From Balneolaceae bacterium (GTDB lineage Bacteria; Bacteroidota; Rhodothermia; Balneolales; Balneolaceae): 64,000 nucleotides of DNA. Positions 17,791-26,529 of this stretch are shown piece by piece; within the stretch, counting starts at the first letter, position 1, and each line of letters opens with the position of its first letter. The notes under the pieces were generated by a model. The model had not been told where the DNA came from. It worked only from the letters and a program-made list of their open reading frames with translations, and did no database searches. Both the position numbers and the translations under genes were made by a program. Where the stretch lies: the NCBI GenBank assembly GCA_017640665.1, contig JAEPQE010000001.1, forward strand, positions 417,262 to 481,261, read 5' to 3'.

Positions 17791-18780
17791 TTATTCCTGT
17801 ACCTCTTTACACCCTTCTCCTGTTAAGGTGTATTGGTCTCCGACTTGTTGGTATTCTAGATCCAGAGTTAATGAAAGTATTTCTACTACCTCTCTCACAG
17901 TTGGCTTCGAAAATGTGCTCGTGAACGTGCAATTCAGGATGTCTTCATTTGAGGCAGAAATATCTATTTCAAAATACTCTTCGATATCGCTGAGTACTCT
18001 CGGCATTTTCAGGTCATCGAAAACAAGTACTTCTGTTCTCCAGGCCTGAAAATTCTCATTCTCTGATTCGAGGCTCACCAGTTCCTTACTTTCTGAGTTG
18101 AATATTCCTTTCATCCCACTCGAAAGTACTACCTGATTCGATGAATTATCGATCTCGGTTAAAGACACGAGGCCGGTGGTAACATCTACCTCCACAGACT
18201 TCTTTTCACTTCTTGCATCCACATTAAAAGAGGTACCCAGAACACGTATTTCTGTTGAGTTAGTCTCGATTATGAATGGCTTCTCCGGGTTTTCTGTGAT
18301 ATCAAAATATGCTTCCCCCTCAAACACAACCATTCTAAACTCTTTATTAAACACCCTGCTTATTGTCAGCGAGCTGTTTTCGTTCAGGGTTATTAACGAT
18401 TGATCCGCTAAACTTACTTCAAGCTTTTCGCCTTCATTTGTTACATATCGTTCTGTATCCCATAAATTAAAAGCAGATACCCCTAAGCCAATGGATATGG
18501 CGATTGCAGCAGCAATCTTGTAGAACTGAGAAAGTGAGAAAACGTTAGCCTGAGGTTTTTCTTTCAACCTTCTTTGAAGCGAATTCCATGAAGTTTCTGC
18601 ATCTATTGATACTTTTGGTACATATTTGTTCGATTTTTCCCAAATAGTCACCGCTTCTTCATGCACTTTAAGTAGCTCGTCATTTTCTGAAATGAACGCT
18701 TCCAGTTCACTTAACTCTTCTCCGGTAATGGTGCCAGATAATTTTTTAACGGAAAGATCAATGACTCTGTTTGTGCTCAT
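17791..18780 (-). CDS. FecR-type anti-sigma factor
   Basis: 329 residues. A short cytoplasmic N-terminus (about 1-85) includes a DUF4880-like helical part, one membrane helix follows (about 87-105), then a periplasmic FecR domain (EKLEVSLADQSLITLNENSSL) and a C-terminal DUF4974-like region. It should hold the ECF sigma factor inactive until the receptor's STN domain signals. Its ATG overlaps the stop of a 42-residue ORF (ATGA), suggesting translational coupling. Confidence 0.88.
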   Translation of the reverse strand: MSTNRVIDLSVKKLSGTITGEELSELEAFISENDELLKVHEEAVTIWEKSNKYVPKVSIDAETSWNSLQRRLKEKPQANVFSLSQFYKIAAAIAISIGLGVSAFNLWDTERYVTNEGEKLEVSLADQSLITLNENSSLTISRVFNKEFRMVVFEGEAYFDITENPEKPFIIETNSTEIRVLGTSFNVDARSEKKSVEVDVTTGLVSLTEIDNSSNQVVLSSGMKGIFNSESKELVSLESENENFQAWRTEVLVFDDLKMPRVLSDIEEYFEIDISASNEDILNCTFTSTFSKPTVREVVEILSLTLDLEYQQVGDQYTLTGEGCKEVQE

Positions 18781-18905
18781 AGCAATAAAAGGATGAGTGT
18801 TAGTAAAGCAGCTACCAATACGGAGTTAGAAAAAGTGGACTCCCATTGTTCAACCTTGTCGGAATACTTGCTCATCTCTGAGGCTATTATCTGTATCGTT
18901 TTCAT
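18777..18905 (-). CDS. Small membrane ORF (42 aa) between sigma factor and fecR
   Basis: An ATG at 18905 opens a 42-residue frame: a polar N-terminal half (MKTIQIIASEMSKYSDKVEQ) and a hydrophobic C-terminal half of about 18 residues with LVAALLTLILLLL. Its TGA shares bases with the fecR ATG (ATGA overlap), a strong sign that it is translated. It starts 68 bp after the sigma-factor stop. It could be a small membrane partner of FecR. I recognise no family. Confidence 0.55.
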   Translation of the reverse strand: MKTIQIIASEMSKYSDKVEQWESTFSNSVLVAALLTLILLLL

Positions 18906-18973
18906 ATTTTTTTATTGATTTACATTATAGACTGTAAACCAGAATGGAACACGTAAAAAAAGTTTACTTTTTT

Positions 18974-19540
18974 TTATAACTGCTGAAGAAAAAGCGTAAG
19001 GAAAGACATACCTCCACCAGGTAGATAGGATTTAAGAATTGGTCTTAAGTCCCCTCTGAAAGCCTTTAATGCTAATGAAATCTGAGTTTCAACCGTCCGT
19101 TTCGAGATTTGCAGATAATCGGCGATTTCATCGTTAGACAAGCCCTCAAAACGGCTAAGAGAAAAGATAAGCCTGCATTTCGGAGGTAATTCAGAAACAA
19201 CCTTTTCCAATGCTTTTCGAAAATTTTCCTCTTCAATAAGCTCGTCTTCTTCCATGGTTTTCTCCAGTTGAAGAATATGCTCGCTTTCTTTTTTTTGAGC
19301 CTTTAATTTATCGAAAGCGAGGTTTTTAGTCATCGAAATGAGATATGATTTGATGTATTCAACCCCGGAAAGTAGGGATGGGTTCTCCCACAGCTTGATA
19401 AATATTTCCTGAACGGTGTCCTCTGCTGCCTCCTCTTCTTTTAAAATATATACTGCTACCTTAAAAATTATCGGGTAATAATTCAGATAAAGCTCCCTAA
19501 ACTCTTTTTCGGTAAATTGATTCTCCGATTCGCTATACAT
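18974..19540 (-). CDS. ECF sigma-70 family factor
   Basis: 188 residues with region 2 (FRELYLNYYPIIFKVAVYIL, then EDTVQEIFIKLWENP) and region 4 (LPPKCRLIFSLSRFEGLSNDEIADYL, ISKRTVETQISLAL). Length and order fit the RpoE/FecI-like group used by Bacteroidota for TonB-linked signalling. Targets are probably the operon itself, including the receptor gene. It is separated from lhgO by 47 bp in the same direction. Confidence 0.93.
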   Translation of the reverse strand: MYSESENQFTEKEFRELYLNYYPIIFKVAVYILKEEEAAEDTVQEIFIKLWENPSLLSGVEYIKSYLISMTKNLAFDKLKAQKKESEHILQLEKTMEEDELIEEENFRKALEKVVSELPPKCRLIFSLSRFEGLSNDEIADYLQISKRTVETQISLALKAFRGDLRPILKSYLPGGGMSFLTLFLQQL

Positions 19541-19587
19541 GTATGCCCTGAATTTAGTGAATCCATAACGAAATCAGGCACAATTAG

Positions 19588-20814
19588 TTACAAGCTAAAC
19601 TCTTCCTTTACCTTCTTCACAATTTCATCACCAATAGAAAGACTGGCTGTAGCCGCAGGACTAGGAGCATTTAGAACATGAATCTGTTTACCGGATACTT
19701 CGAAATAGAAGTCGTCGAGTATTTCCCCATTTGGTAACAACGCCATAGCTCGTACCCCTGCCGGCGAATGCTTTAGTTGTTCTTCTTTAACTTCGGGAAT
19801 TAGTTTCTGAAGGCCTTTTACAAAAGCTTTCTTAGAAAACGAACGTTTGTACTCATCCAGGCCCATTCGCCAATGTTTGAATGCCATTTTCCGAAATCCT
19901 TTGAAAAAAAGAGCCTCAAAACCTTCCTTCAAATCAAAAGCGAACTTGTTATATCCTTCTCTTTTGAAAACAAATACCGCATTGGGTCCACATTCAATTC
20001 CACCTAATGCCATTCGGGTAAAATGTACTCCCAAAAATGGAAACTCTGGATTCGGAAGCGGGTAAATAAGATGATTTACCAAATACTCAGCATCCTGTTT
20101 CAGCTCGTAATATTCTCCTTTGAAAGGGACGATTTGGACTGGGGACTTAACCCCCCCGCTTTTAGCAACTTTATCGCTGTACAACCCTCCACAGCCAATC
20201 AAATGTCTGGTTTTGAAGGTAATTCCTTCTGTTGAAACGGTGATCTCATCTTCTGACTCTCTGATCTTTGTTACCTTTTGTCCAAATAGCACTTTTCCAT
20301 TTTGAGCTTCCAGTAACTCCTGAAGCTTTTTGCACATCCCGGCATAATCTACAATACCGGCACAAGGTACTTTGATTGCGGCTATTCCTTTTACATGAGG
20401 CTCAATCTCAGTAAGCTCTTTGGCTCCAATTTTTTCGATGCCTTCAATTTCGTTCTCAACTCCCCGCTGGTATATTTTTTCGAGTCGGGGAAGTTCTTCC
20501 TCTTCTGTAGCTACGATTACTTTACCACAAATATCAATGGCTATATTATGTTTGTTACAAAACTCCACCAATTGGTGCCTTCCATCTATACAATTCCTCG
20601 CTTTATAGCTTCCGGGCTTATAGTAGATTCCCGAATGGATTACCCCGGAGTTTTTTCCGGTTTGATGAGCCGCAACCCGATCTTCCTTTTCAAGCACAAG
20701 GATTTTAGTTTCAGGAAATGCTTTTGAAAGTTTGTAAGCCGTTGATAACCCAACTATACCTGCCCCGACAATAATAAAATCAAATATAATGTCTGCCTCT
20801 GAAGAATTTTGCAT
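19588..20814 (-). CDS. lhgO: L-2-hydroxyglutarate oxidase/dehydrogenase
   Basis: 408 residues of the FAD-dependent DAO family: the dinucleotide motif IVGAGIVGLSTAYKLS near the N-terminus, a family-specific HQTGKNSGVIHSGIYYKPGS, and a closing FAD segment HVLNAPSPAATASLSIG. The enzyme oxidises L-2-hydroxyglutarate to 2-oxoglutarate, removing a side product of the TCA cycle, and donates electrons to the membrane quinone pool or to oxygen. It is divergent from tlpA. Confidence 0.9.
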   Translation of the reverse strand: MQNSSEADIIFDFIIVGAGIVGLSTAYKLSKAFPETKILVLEKEDRVAAHQTGKNSGVIHSGIYYKPGSYKARNCIDGRHQLVEFCNKHNIAIDICGKVIVATEEEELPRLEKIYQRGVENEIEGIEKIGAKELTEIEPHVKGIAAIKVPCAGIVDYAGMCKKLQELLEAQNGKVLFGQKVTKIRESEDEITVSTEGITFKTRHLIGCGGLYSDKVAKSGGVKSPVQIVPFKGEYYELKQDAEYLVNHLIYPLPNPEFPFLGVHFTRMALGGIECGPNAVFVFKREGYNKFAFDLKEGFEALFFKGFRKMAFKHWRMGLDEYKRSFSKKAFVKGLQKLIPEVKEEQLKHSPAGVRAMALLPNGEILDDFYFEVSGKQIHVLNAPSPAATASLSIGDEIVKKVKEEFSL

Positions 20815-20968
20815 TCACAAAGATACGACTCCTCTGTAAAAAGGTCAGCCCCAACTTCGGAATTATTGTTCTGATTTGCTTATTTCTCTATCAACCTGTT
20901 AAGCATTGCCAATTACGCTTTTCTCTGCCATTCTTCTTATCTTTTTCAAAATTATTTGATATATCTCC

Positions 20969-21505
20969 ATGCACAAAAGACTATTTATCCCATTATTCTT
21001 CATCGCATTATTTGTGATGACTTCCTGCTCTAAAAAAGCTCAAAATCCCCGACAGTTAAGTGAAGAAGAAGCACGAATCGAAGCCGTACTTCAACGAGCG
21101 TCTTTCCAGAATATGGAAGGAGAAGAAGTATACCTCGCCGATTATAAAGGCAAGGTTGTTATGATCGATTTCTGGGAAACCTGGTGTGGTCCCTGCCTGA
21201 TGGTATTTCCGGCAATGGATTCCCTTAAGAAAGAGTATGGAGATGATTTTGAAGTGCTTGCAGTAAATACACTTACCGCAGATACACAGGAAGATGTGGA
21301 AGAATTCATAGCAAATAATGACTACGACTTCGAATTTTCTGTTGATGCGAATGATGTTGGCGGAGAAGTGATTTCATTAGGTATTCCATTCAAGGTTTTT
21401 ATAGATCCCGAAGGATTTTTGATTAAAGCTGAATTAGGTTCAGCTGGAACTGAAGGGGATTACCTGAAAGCCAAAGCAATTATTGAAGACAATAAAAAAT
21501 TATAG
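20969..21505 (+). CDS. TlpA-like thioredoxin-fold lipoprotein
   Basis: 178 residues. A lipoprotein signal with lipobox VMTSC (Cys20), then a TlpA/ResA-type thioredoxin domain with redox motif WCGPC (Cys73, Cys76) and the cis-Pro segment GIPFKVFID. It is an envelope disulphide reductase or oxidase, possibly for cytochrome c maturation. It is only 3 bp from ahcY and in the same direction, so co-transcription is likely, although the roles are unrelated. Confidence 0.88.
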   Translation: MHKRLFIPLFFIALFVMTSCSKKAQNPRQLSEEEARIEAVLQRASFQNMEGEEVYLADYKGKVVMIDFWETWCGPCLMVFPAMDSLKKEYGDDFEVLAVNTLTADTQEDVEEFIANNDYDFEFSVDANDVGGEVISLGIPFKVFIDPEGFLIKAELGSAGTEGDYLKAKAIIEDNKKL

Positions 21506-21508
21506 AAC

Positions 21509-22825
21509 ATGCAAAACATGCCACAAGTAGAAGAAAAACTAGCTTATAAAGTAAAAGATATCAGTCAAGCCAAATATGGCCGGCAGGAAATCGAATTAGC
21601 CGAAGCAGAAATGCCCGGTTTAATGGCAATCCGCGAAGAATATAAAGCAGAGCAGCCGCTCAAAGGTGCTCGTATTGCCGGATGTCTTCACATGACCATC
21701 CAAACAGCGGTATTAATTGAAACTCTTGTTGAGCTGGGTGCAGATGTTACCTGGTCATCCTGTAATATCTATTCTACTCAGGATCACGCAGCCGCTGCTA
21801 TTGCAGATTCAGGAGTACCCGTGTATGCCTGGAAAGGAATGAACGAAGAAGAGTTTGACTGGTGTATCGAGCAGACCTTGTTCTTTCCAGATGGTCAACC
21901 TCTGAACATGATCCTTGATGATGGTGGGGATCTTACAAATATGGTTCTTGATAAATACCCTGAGTTGGTAGATGGGATTAAAGGGATTTCTGAAGAGACT
22001 ACTACCGGTGTACTTCGCCTGATTGAACGCGAACGAAAAGGGGCGCTTCCTCTTCCTGCGATTAATGTGAACGACTCTGTTACAAAATCAAAATTTGACA
22101 ACAAATACGGTTGTAAAGAATCTGCAGTGGATGCTATTCGTCGTGCCACCGATGTTATGATGGCCGGTAAAGTAGCTGTTGTTGCTGGCTATGGTGATGT
22201 AGGTAAAGGTACGGCAGCATCACTCCGTGGAGCTGGAGCACGTGTGATAGTTACTGAAATCGACCCTATTTGTGCTCTTCAGGCGGCAATGGACGGATTC
22301 GAAGTTAAGCGTATGGAAGACGCGGCTCCAAGAGCTGATATTGTGGTTACTGCAACCGGAAACAAGGACATTGTGACCGGAAAGCACTTCGAAAGTATGA
22401 AAGACAAAGTGATTGTGGGAAATATTGGTCACTTCGATAATGAGATTGATGTTGCATGGCTAAAAGCAAATTCGGAAGAGGAGAATATCAAACCGCAGGT
22501 CGATATCTTCACCCTTAAATCAGGAAAGCAGGTAATACTTTTGTCTCAGGGTAGACTGATGAACCTTGGTAATGCAACTGGTCATCCTTCTTTTGTGATG
22601 AGTAACAGTTTTACGAATCAAACACTGGCTCAAATCGCACTTTGGAATCGCCCGGAAGAATTTGCACCAGGTGTTCATGTACTTCCAAAGTCGCTGGATG
22701 AGAAAGTAGCTCGACTCCACCTCTCAAAAATTGGTGCAGATCTGGAAACCCTTTCTGAAGAACAAGCCGAATATATAGGTGTACCAATTACCGGACCTTA
22801 TAAGTCTGATGAGTACAGGTATTAA
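21509..22825 (+). CDS. ahcY: Adenosylhomocysteinase
   Basis: 438 residues, the full family length. Substrate motif [12 protein letters not shown], the NAD site [30 protein letters not shown], and the C-terminal tail ending [10 protein letters not shown]. It splits S-adenosylhomocysteine into homocysteine and adenosine, relieving product inhibition of methyltransferases. No SAH riboswitch can fit in the 3-bp gap from tlpA. A strong terminator follows. The start could also be nine bases downstream (MPQVEE). Confidence 0.97.
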   Translation: MQNMPQVEEKLAYKVKDISQAKYGRQEIELAEAEMPGLMAIREEYKAEQPLKGARIAGCLHMTIQTAVLIETLVELGADVTWSSCNIYSTQDHAAAAIADSGVPVYAWKGMNEEEFDWCIEQTLFFPDGQPLNMILDDGGDLTNMVLDKYPELVDGIKGISEETTTGVLRLIERERKGALPLPAINVNDSVTKSKFDNKYGCKESAVDAIRRATDVMMAGKVAVVAGYGDVGKGTAASLRGAGARVIVTEIDPICALQAAMDGFEVKRMEDAAPRADIVVTATGNKDIVTGKHFESMKDKVIVGNIGHFDNEIDVAWLKANSEEENIKPQVDIFTLKSGKQVILLSQGRLMNLGNATGHPSFVMSNSFTNQTLAQIALWNRPEEFAPGVHVLPKSLDEKVARLHLSKIGADLETLSEEQAEYIGVPITGPYKSDEYRY

Positions 22826-22844
22826 TTCTGATAGAATATAGATG

Positions 22845-22878
22845 AAAGCCTTCCTGTAATAAGTAGGAAGGCTTTTTT
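22845..22878 (+). terminator. Rho-independent terminator of ahcY
   Basis: 11-bp perfect stem AAAGCCTTCCT / AGGAAGGCTTT with a 9-base loop, followed by T residues. It begins 20 bp after the ahcY stop. Confidence 0.9.
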
Positions 22879-22891
22879 ATTTAAAAAGAGA

Positions 22892-22920
22892 TTGTGAAGC
22901 GATTTAGAAGTCCTTATCTT
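22892..22920 (+). promoter_or_regulatory. Candidate promoter of tRNA-Arg
   Basis: TTG at 22892-22894 and TATCTT at 22915-22920, separated by 20 bp, end 25 bp before the tRNA. It loosely matches the phylum's -33/-7 pattern. Confidence 0.4.
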
Positions 22921-22945
22921 CAGGGCTCTTCGTTTACTGAATTAT

Positions 22946-23019
22946 GCACCCGTAGCTCAACTGGATAGAGTACCTGACTACGAATCAGGCGGTTAGAAGT
23001 TCGAATCTTCTCGGGTGTA
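22946..23019 (+). tRNA. tRNA-Arg(ACG)
   Basis: 74-nt cloverleaf: acceptor GCACCCG / CGGGTGT (one G-U pair), an anticodon stem CCTGA/TCAGG with loop CTACGAA, and a T arm AGAAG-TTCGAAT-CTTCT. Anticodon ACG reads CGN arginine codons after deamination. The discriminator is A and no CCA is encoded (CAC follows). Ordinary chromosomal genes lie to its left and metal-resistance genes begin shortly to its right. Confidence 0.93.
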
Positions 23020-23026
23020 CACACTT

Positions 23027-23065
23027 AAAGCCTTGTTAAAACTATATTTTTGACAAGGCTTTTTT
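23027..23065 (+). terminator. Rho-independent terminator of tRNA-Arg
   Basis: 10-bp perfect stem AAAGCCTTGT / ACAAGGCTTT, 16-base loop, then a T tract. It starts 7 bp after the tRNA. Confidence 0.88.
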
Positions 23066-23222
23066 ATTTACAGGAATCGATTAATTTTGATTAATATATA
23101 ATTAATATAAAAACAGATACCCCACATCTAGATTAGTTATCATCTTCTTTTTCAAAAAGTAGCCCAGTAATTGATTGAGAAGCAATTTATTCGGGAACTG
23201 AAACTAAAAGAGATAAATATTA

Positions 23223-23438
23223 CTACTTACAACAATTCCCATCTTGCTGAATCGGAGGGCAAGCCACATCACCATAAGAACAAAACACACAACAATCTCC
23301 CTGTTTGGGTTTTATTACTGCGTTACAATTAGGGCATTCCCAAAAAAACTGGCAGGAATCAGTGGGCATTTTTTCTTTAGACTGGTATCCGCATTCAGGG
23401 CAGTTCAATGTCGATTCTGTAAGTATGGTTGTACTCAT
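23223..23438 (-). CDS. GDCCVxC-domain small Cys-rich protein
   Basis: 71 residues with eleven cysteines, including CPECG, CPNC, the family signature GDCCVFC and a final CC. This family occurs in mercury and other heavy-metal operons of Bacteroidota; it probably binds the metal in the cytoplasm, but its role is not proven. Its ATG overlaps the stop of the MerTP gene by one base (TAATG), so it is the last gene of the mercury unit. Confidence 0.85.
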   Translation of the reverse strand: MSTTILTESTLNCPECGYQSKEKMPTDSCQFFWECPNCNAVIKPKQGDCCVFCSYGDVACPPIQQDGNCCK

Positions 23439-24052
23439 TATTTTGAGTCCTCTTCCTTAACGGTAAACCCAGTACTGTTGATCGCCTGTTTAATGCGTTC
23501 CGGTTGAACTTTGGATTTATCAAAAGAGATCGTTGCCGTTTGGGTATCGTAGGAAGCTTTAGCCTCCAGCACACCTTCTACTTCTTGTGCTGCATTGCGA
23601 ACGCTGGCTTCGCACCCCGCACACGTCATACCTACAATATCGTACGTGACTGTTTGCACATTCGCTTCTTGGACATAAACAATCTCGGTGCTCTTCTCAG
23701 AGAAAAACGCCTCCGAGTAATACGGAAATACCATGAGTATCATAGCAAGGAGAGTGACCACACCTAAAAAGCTTTTTGATTGGAATGTGTTGGGCTCATC
23801 ATCACATGCACAATCGATCTCTTCCTTGGATTTGGGTTTTAATTTCTGAAACCAGGCAAAGCCTAAAATCAAAAGAGTTAACCCGATTATGTAGGGACGT
23901 ATGGGTTCCATCCAGGAAAAAGTGGACGCTATACCACCTATTCCGGCTAAAGAAGCTGCTACTGGAGTAATACAACAAAGTGAGGCTACAAATGCTGCTG
24001 CTATTCCACTGCTCATCAATGCTTTGTCCTTATTTAAATTTGGTTCTTTCAT
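23438..24052 (-). CDS. merTP: Mercury transport fusion protein MerTP
   Basis: 204 residues. A MerT-like part has three membrane helices: Cys26-Cys27 in the first (SLCCITP) and a second Cys pair Cys81/Cys83 in the cytoplasmic loop. Fused to it is a MerP-like HMA domain (about 130-204) with GMTCAGC (Cys144, Cys147). The fusion brings Hg(II) in through the inner membrane. In classical operons MerA then reduces it; no merA is visible here. It overlaps the ArsR gene (ATGA). Confidence 0.88.
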   Translation of the reverse strand: MKEPNLNKDKALMSSGIAAAFVASLCCITPVAASLAGIGGIASTFSWMEPIRPYIIGLTLLILGFAWFQKLKPKSKEEIDCACDDEPNTFQSKSFLGVVTLLAMILMVFPYYSEAFFSEKSTEIVYVQEANVQTVTYDIVGMTCAGCEASVRNAAQEVEGVLEAKASYDTQTATISFDKSKVQPERIKQAINSTGFTVKEEDSK

Positions 24053-24429
24053 GCGGCTATCACTTTAAGAATGTTGTTGTTTTCAAGTTGATCAAAGCAA
24101 GGTTGTAGAACAGGTATAATTTGCTGATTGAGTGAATAAAAAATCACTTTTCCCTCTCTTTGGGTTTCTACTAAGCCACCATCTTTCAACTTTCTCAGGT
24201 GCTGGGAAACCGCAGGGACACTTATGTCTAAAATGTCTCCTAAGTCGCAAGGGCAAAGCTGGTCTTCCTTATTAAGGAGATAGAGAATTTTAAGACGGAC
24301 ATCATTTCCTGCCAGCTTAAGAATACCGGATAGTTTTTCTGTGGATGGTTGAATACTGGAAAGTGAAGCTCTGCATCTTTTGATTTGAGTTAAATCGGCA
24401 ACGTCACGAATACAATCTTGCTTATTCAT
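24049..24429 (-). CDS. ArsR-family metal-responsive repressor
   Basis: 126 residues with an ArsR winged helix: LSGILKLAGNDVRLKILYLL, CPCDLGDILDISVPAVSQHLRKLKDGGLV and the wing EGKVIFYSL. A Cys pair (QLCPCD) at the start of the recognition region and a C-terminal Cys (QPCFDQ) are possible metal ligands. In Bacteroidota mer units an ArsR protein replaces MerR. It overlaps merTP by 4 bp, so it is the first gene of a three-gene operon and probably represses it. Confidence 0.88.
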   Translation of the reverse strand: MNKQDCIRDVADLTQIKRCRASLSSIQPSTEKLSGILKLAGNDVRLKILYLLNKEDQLCPCDLGDILDISVPAVSQHLRKLKDGGLVETQREGKVIFYSLNQQIIPVLQPCFDQLENNNILKVIAA

Positions 24430-24480
24430 AGTCTTTATTTGTTCGAAAAATTAGCGGTACAAAACTATGGCAAAATTATT

Positions 24481-24500
24481 ATTTAAGCAAATGATTAAAT
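24481..24500 (-). promoter_or_regulatory. Putative ArsR/SmtB-type operator
   Basis: ATTTAA (24481-24486) and TTAAAT (24495-24500) form an inverted repeat with an 8-bp centre, similar in form to ArsR/SmtB sites. It starts 51 bp upstream of the arsR start codon, inside the only sizeable gap (109 bp) of this part of the minus-strand cluster. Confidence 0.4.
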
Positions 24501-24538
24501 GTTTTCCACATATTGAGCAAATCAGATAATAATTTCAG

Positions 24539-25033
24539 CTATGGATTCAGTAAATGGTTTCTCTTCACAGAGAGGTACACTGACAATGCGGGCAGCAATG
24601 TAATTTGAATAATAGGAGATAAACCCACCTCATAATCAAAGATGATAAGAACAGGCATTAACTCCGAATACGTCCAGAGTTCAAGGAATTTTGCAGCCCA
24701 CTCTAAGACTATACTGGCAACAAAGCTTATAAAAATGAGATATAAATAATTCTTCAGTTTGAGTTTCTGAAAATTGACAGACGAAAAAAGTAACTCTGTT
24801 ATCTTCCAAAGCCCTAAAACGATACAAACATCCCCAATAATGGCTGCCCACATCCAGAACGTTGCCTTCCAGAATGGCCAGTCCCACATGTCATACAAGA
24901 ATAGGCACTGCCCAAACTCCCAAATGGTATTGAGAAGAAACGCCCAAATTACAATTGGGCGTATTTCTTTGATATGATCTTTCAAAACAGTTTTGTTTAG
25001 CGGGAAGACCAGTGAAGAGCAACAATCTTCCAA
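24539..25033 (-). CDS. Four-helix membrane protein of unknown function
   Basis: 164 residues with four to five hydrophobic segments (for example PIVIWAFLLNTIWEFGQCLF, MWAAIIGDVCIVLGLW, YLIFISFVASIVLEW and the C-terminal IIQITLLPALSVYLSV). A Cys pair lies at positions 4-5. I do not recognise the family. It overlaps the upstream secreted NTF2-like gene by 37 bp; the true start could be further in, but few Met codons are available. By context it is a metal-resistance accessory protein. Confidence 0.7.
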   Translation of the reverse strand: MEDCCSSLVFPLNKTVLKDHIKEIRPIVIWAFLLNTIWEFGQCLFLYDMWDWPFWKATFWMWAAIIGDVCIVLGLWKITELLFSSVNFQKLKLKNYLYLIFISFVASIVLEWAAKFLELWTYSELMPVLIIFDYEVGLSPIIQITLLPALSVYLSVKRNHLLNP

Positions 25034-25437
25034 TTACCGTTTTCTTTCTTTAGTACTGCTAATTCAAGGGAGGTCAGATCAATCTCACGATCTGAGTAGG
25101 TTCCTTTCATTGATGTAATGGTTGAAACCCAAGCCATATTTCCTTCGATATTGATCTTTTGAGATAGCTCGTTTCGTTCAGTTGCACTTAGGAATTTACC
25201 ATCAGAATGAAAGTGATGAGATAAATATTCCTCTTTGGTCTCGCTGCCCCTCCCTTCTAAGATAGTTACATCTTCATGAAGAAGAGATGATGCTATCTTA
25301 GAGTCATTCTCAACAATGGCTTTTTCAAAGTTTGATAGCACCGTTTTAATTGATTCCTGGTCGCTCAAATCTTGAGCCTGTAGCTGTGGAGCAGCCATAA
25401 CAAAGATGGCTGTTACTAAAGTTAGTAGTGTTTTCAT
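24997..25437 (-). CDS. Secreted SnoaL/DUF4440-like protein
   Basis: 146 residues: a signal peptide (1-21, ending LQAQ), then an NTF2-like fold with KTVLSNFEKAIVENDSKIAS, LHEDVTILEGRGSETKEEY and a closing ENGNWKIVALHWS. Close relatives accompany copper and mercury clusters; the role there is unknown. It is 9 bp downstream of the DUF2231 gene in the same operon. Confidence 0.8.
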   Translation of the reverse strand: MKTLLTLVTAIFVMAAPQLQAQDLSDQESIKTVLSNFEKAIVENDSKIASSLLHEDVTILEGRGSETKEEYLSHHFHSDGKFLSATERNELSQKINIEGNMAWVSTITSMKGTYSDREIDLTSLELAVLKKENGNWKIVALHWSSR

Positions 25438-25446
25438 AAGGATTAA

Positions 25447-26520
25447 TTATTTGAGTTGTGATAATTCAATGTTCTGGATCAAAAGTGTTCCATGTCCATT
25501 TATTTTCAAGCCAATACTTCCGTCATCTGGTTTATCTCCGTGCCCATGAACCACCATTTCTTTATTGATGTAGCCTCTAAAATGCGTTTCATCACTAACC
25601 ACCCGAACAAATTTTAAGCCTTCATCCTCGAACTCTTTTTCATCGAAAAGTTCGATTTCATTATTTGTGGTTCTTCCTTGTGAGATTTCTCCATCTGAAG
25701 TGAGAGCAACAAAATCATAGTTTTGGGCATCTTGAACATGATGGACAATTTTGACATCCCCGGTAAAAGACCCCATATCTAAATAGATATCAACTTGAAT
25801 ATTTTGATACCCCGAATGGGTTACAAAGAAATTGGTTATATGGTCTGTCAGATTGAAGCTGAGATACGTTTGATTGTCAGCTATTGAAACGGTTGGGTTA
25901 AGCTGTTCCATATTCCCCTCAAGCCAGTGAAACTGCTCTTTCAAATCATTGACTGAATTAGCGGACATATCCCAAACCCAATCCCCGTTTTCTTTTTCAA
26001 TAAATAGGGATTCTAAGTCAGCATTTTCAGTTTGAACTGGGGCTATCGTTTCTTCTGCTTCTAAGTATTGCCCTGTTCCAACCCCATAACCATAAACCAT
26101 GGTTGCTCCGTATTCTCCAGTCTCAAATAAGAATAAGAGACCGGGAAGGGCGAGAGCAAATGCAAAAACCTGTATCGATTTCGTTTCCAGCTTTTTAAAC
26201 CAATGCAAAGCAATGCGAAAAGTTGAATAGATTCCAAAAAACAGAACCGTCCAAAGTGCCCAATCGGCATGATCTGTGAGAACAGATTGTGCCTCTGTTG
26301 GAAGGAACACAGTATCAGCCGCAGATCTTCCCGTGAAATAGGCAACAATGGCTGAAATAGATCCTAGTAAATAAAGAAGCGTGGTCTTTTTTTCATCCCA
26401 CCAGTTTTGAGGGAGGAAAAAAGCGACCAGGTTCAATCCAATAGCCAGTATGAGTATGGCGATTGGAAAATGAACAACCATCGGGTGAATGTTTGGTGCG
26501 TAGTCAAATAATTCATTCAT
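25447..26520 (-). CDS. DUF2231 membrane protein with periplasmic C-terminal domain
   Basis: 357 residues. The N-terminal part (about 1-150) has four membrane helices of the DUF2231 type with conserved His residues in NIHPMVVHFPIAIL. The C-terminal part (about 160-357) is a secreted beta-rich domain similar to concanavalin-like or DUF1080 folds. DUF2231 proteins may bind haem or metal through the His residues. It lies 9 bp after the CPH-type ATPase gene, hinting at a linked copper or silver role. Confidence 0.75.
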   Translation of the reverse strand: MNELFDYAPNIHPMVVHFPIAILILAIGLNLVAFFLPQNWWDEKKTTLLYLLGSISAIVAYFTGRSAADTVFLPTEAQSVLTDHADWALWTVLFFGIYSTFRIALHWFKKLETKSIQVFAFALALPGLLFLFETGEYGATMVYGYGVGTGQYLEAEETIAPVQTENADLESLFIEKENGDWVWDMSANSVNDLKEQFHWLEGNMEQLNPTVSIADNQTYLSFNLTDHITNFFVTHSGYQNIQVDIYLDMGSFTGDVKIVHHVQDAQNYDFVALTSDGEISQGRTTNNEIELFDEKEFEDEGLKFVRVVSDETHFRGYINKEMVVHGHGDKPDDGSIGLKINGHGTLLIQNIELSQLK

Positions 26521-26529
26521 TTTGCATTC

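Noticed and set aside
24049..25033. A mercuric reductase or merR in the mercury unit
   Set aside because: No flavoprotein disulphide reductase or MerR-type reading frame is present between 23 and 26 kb.
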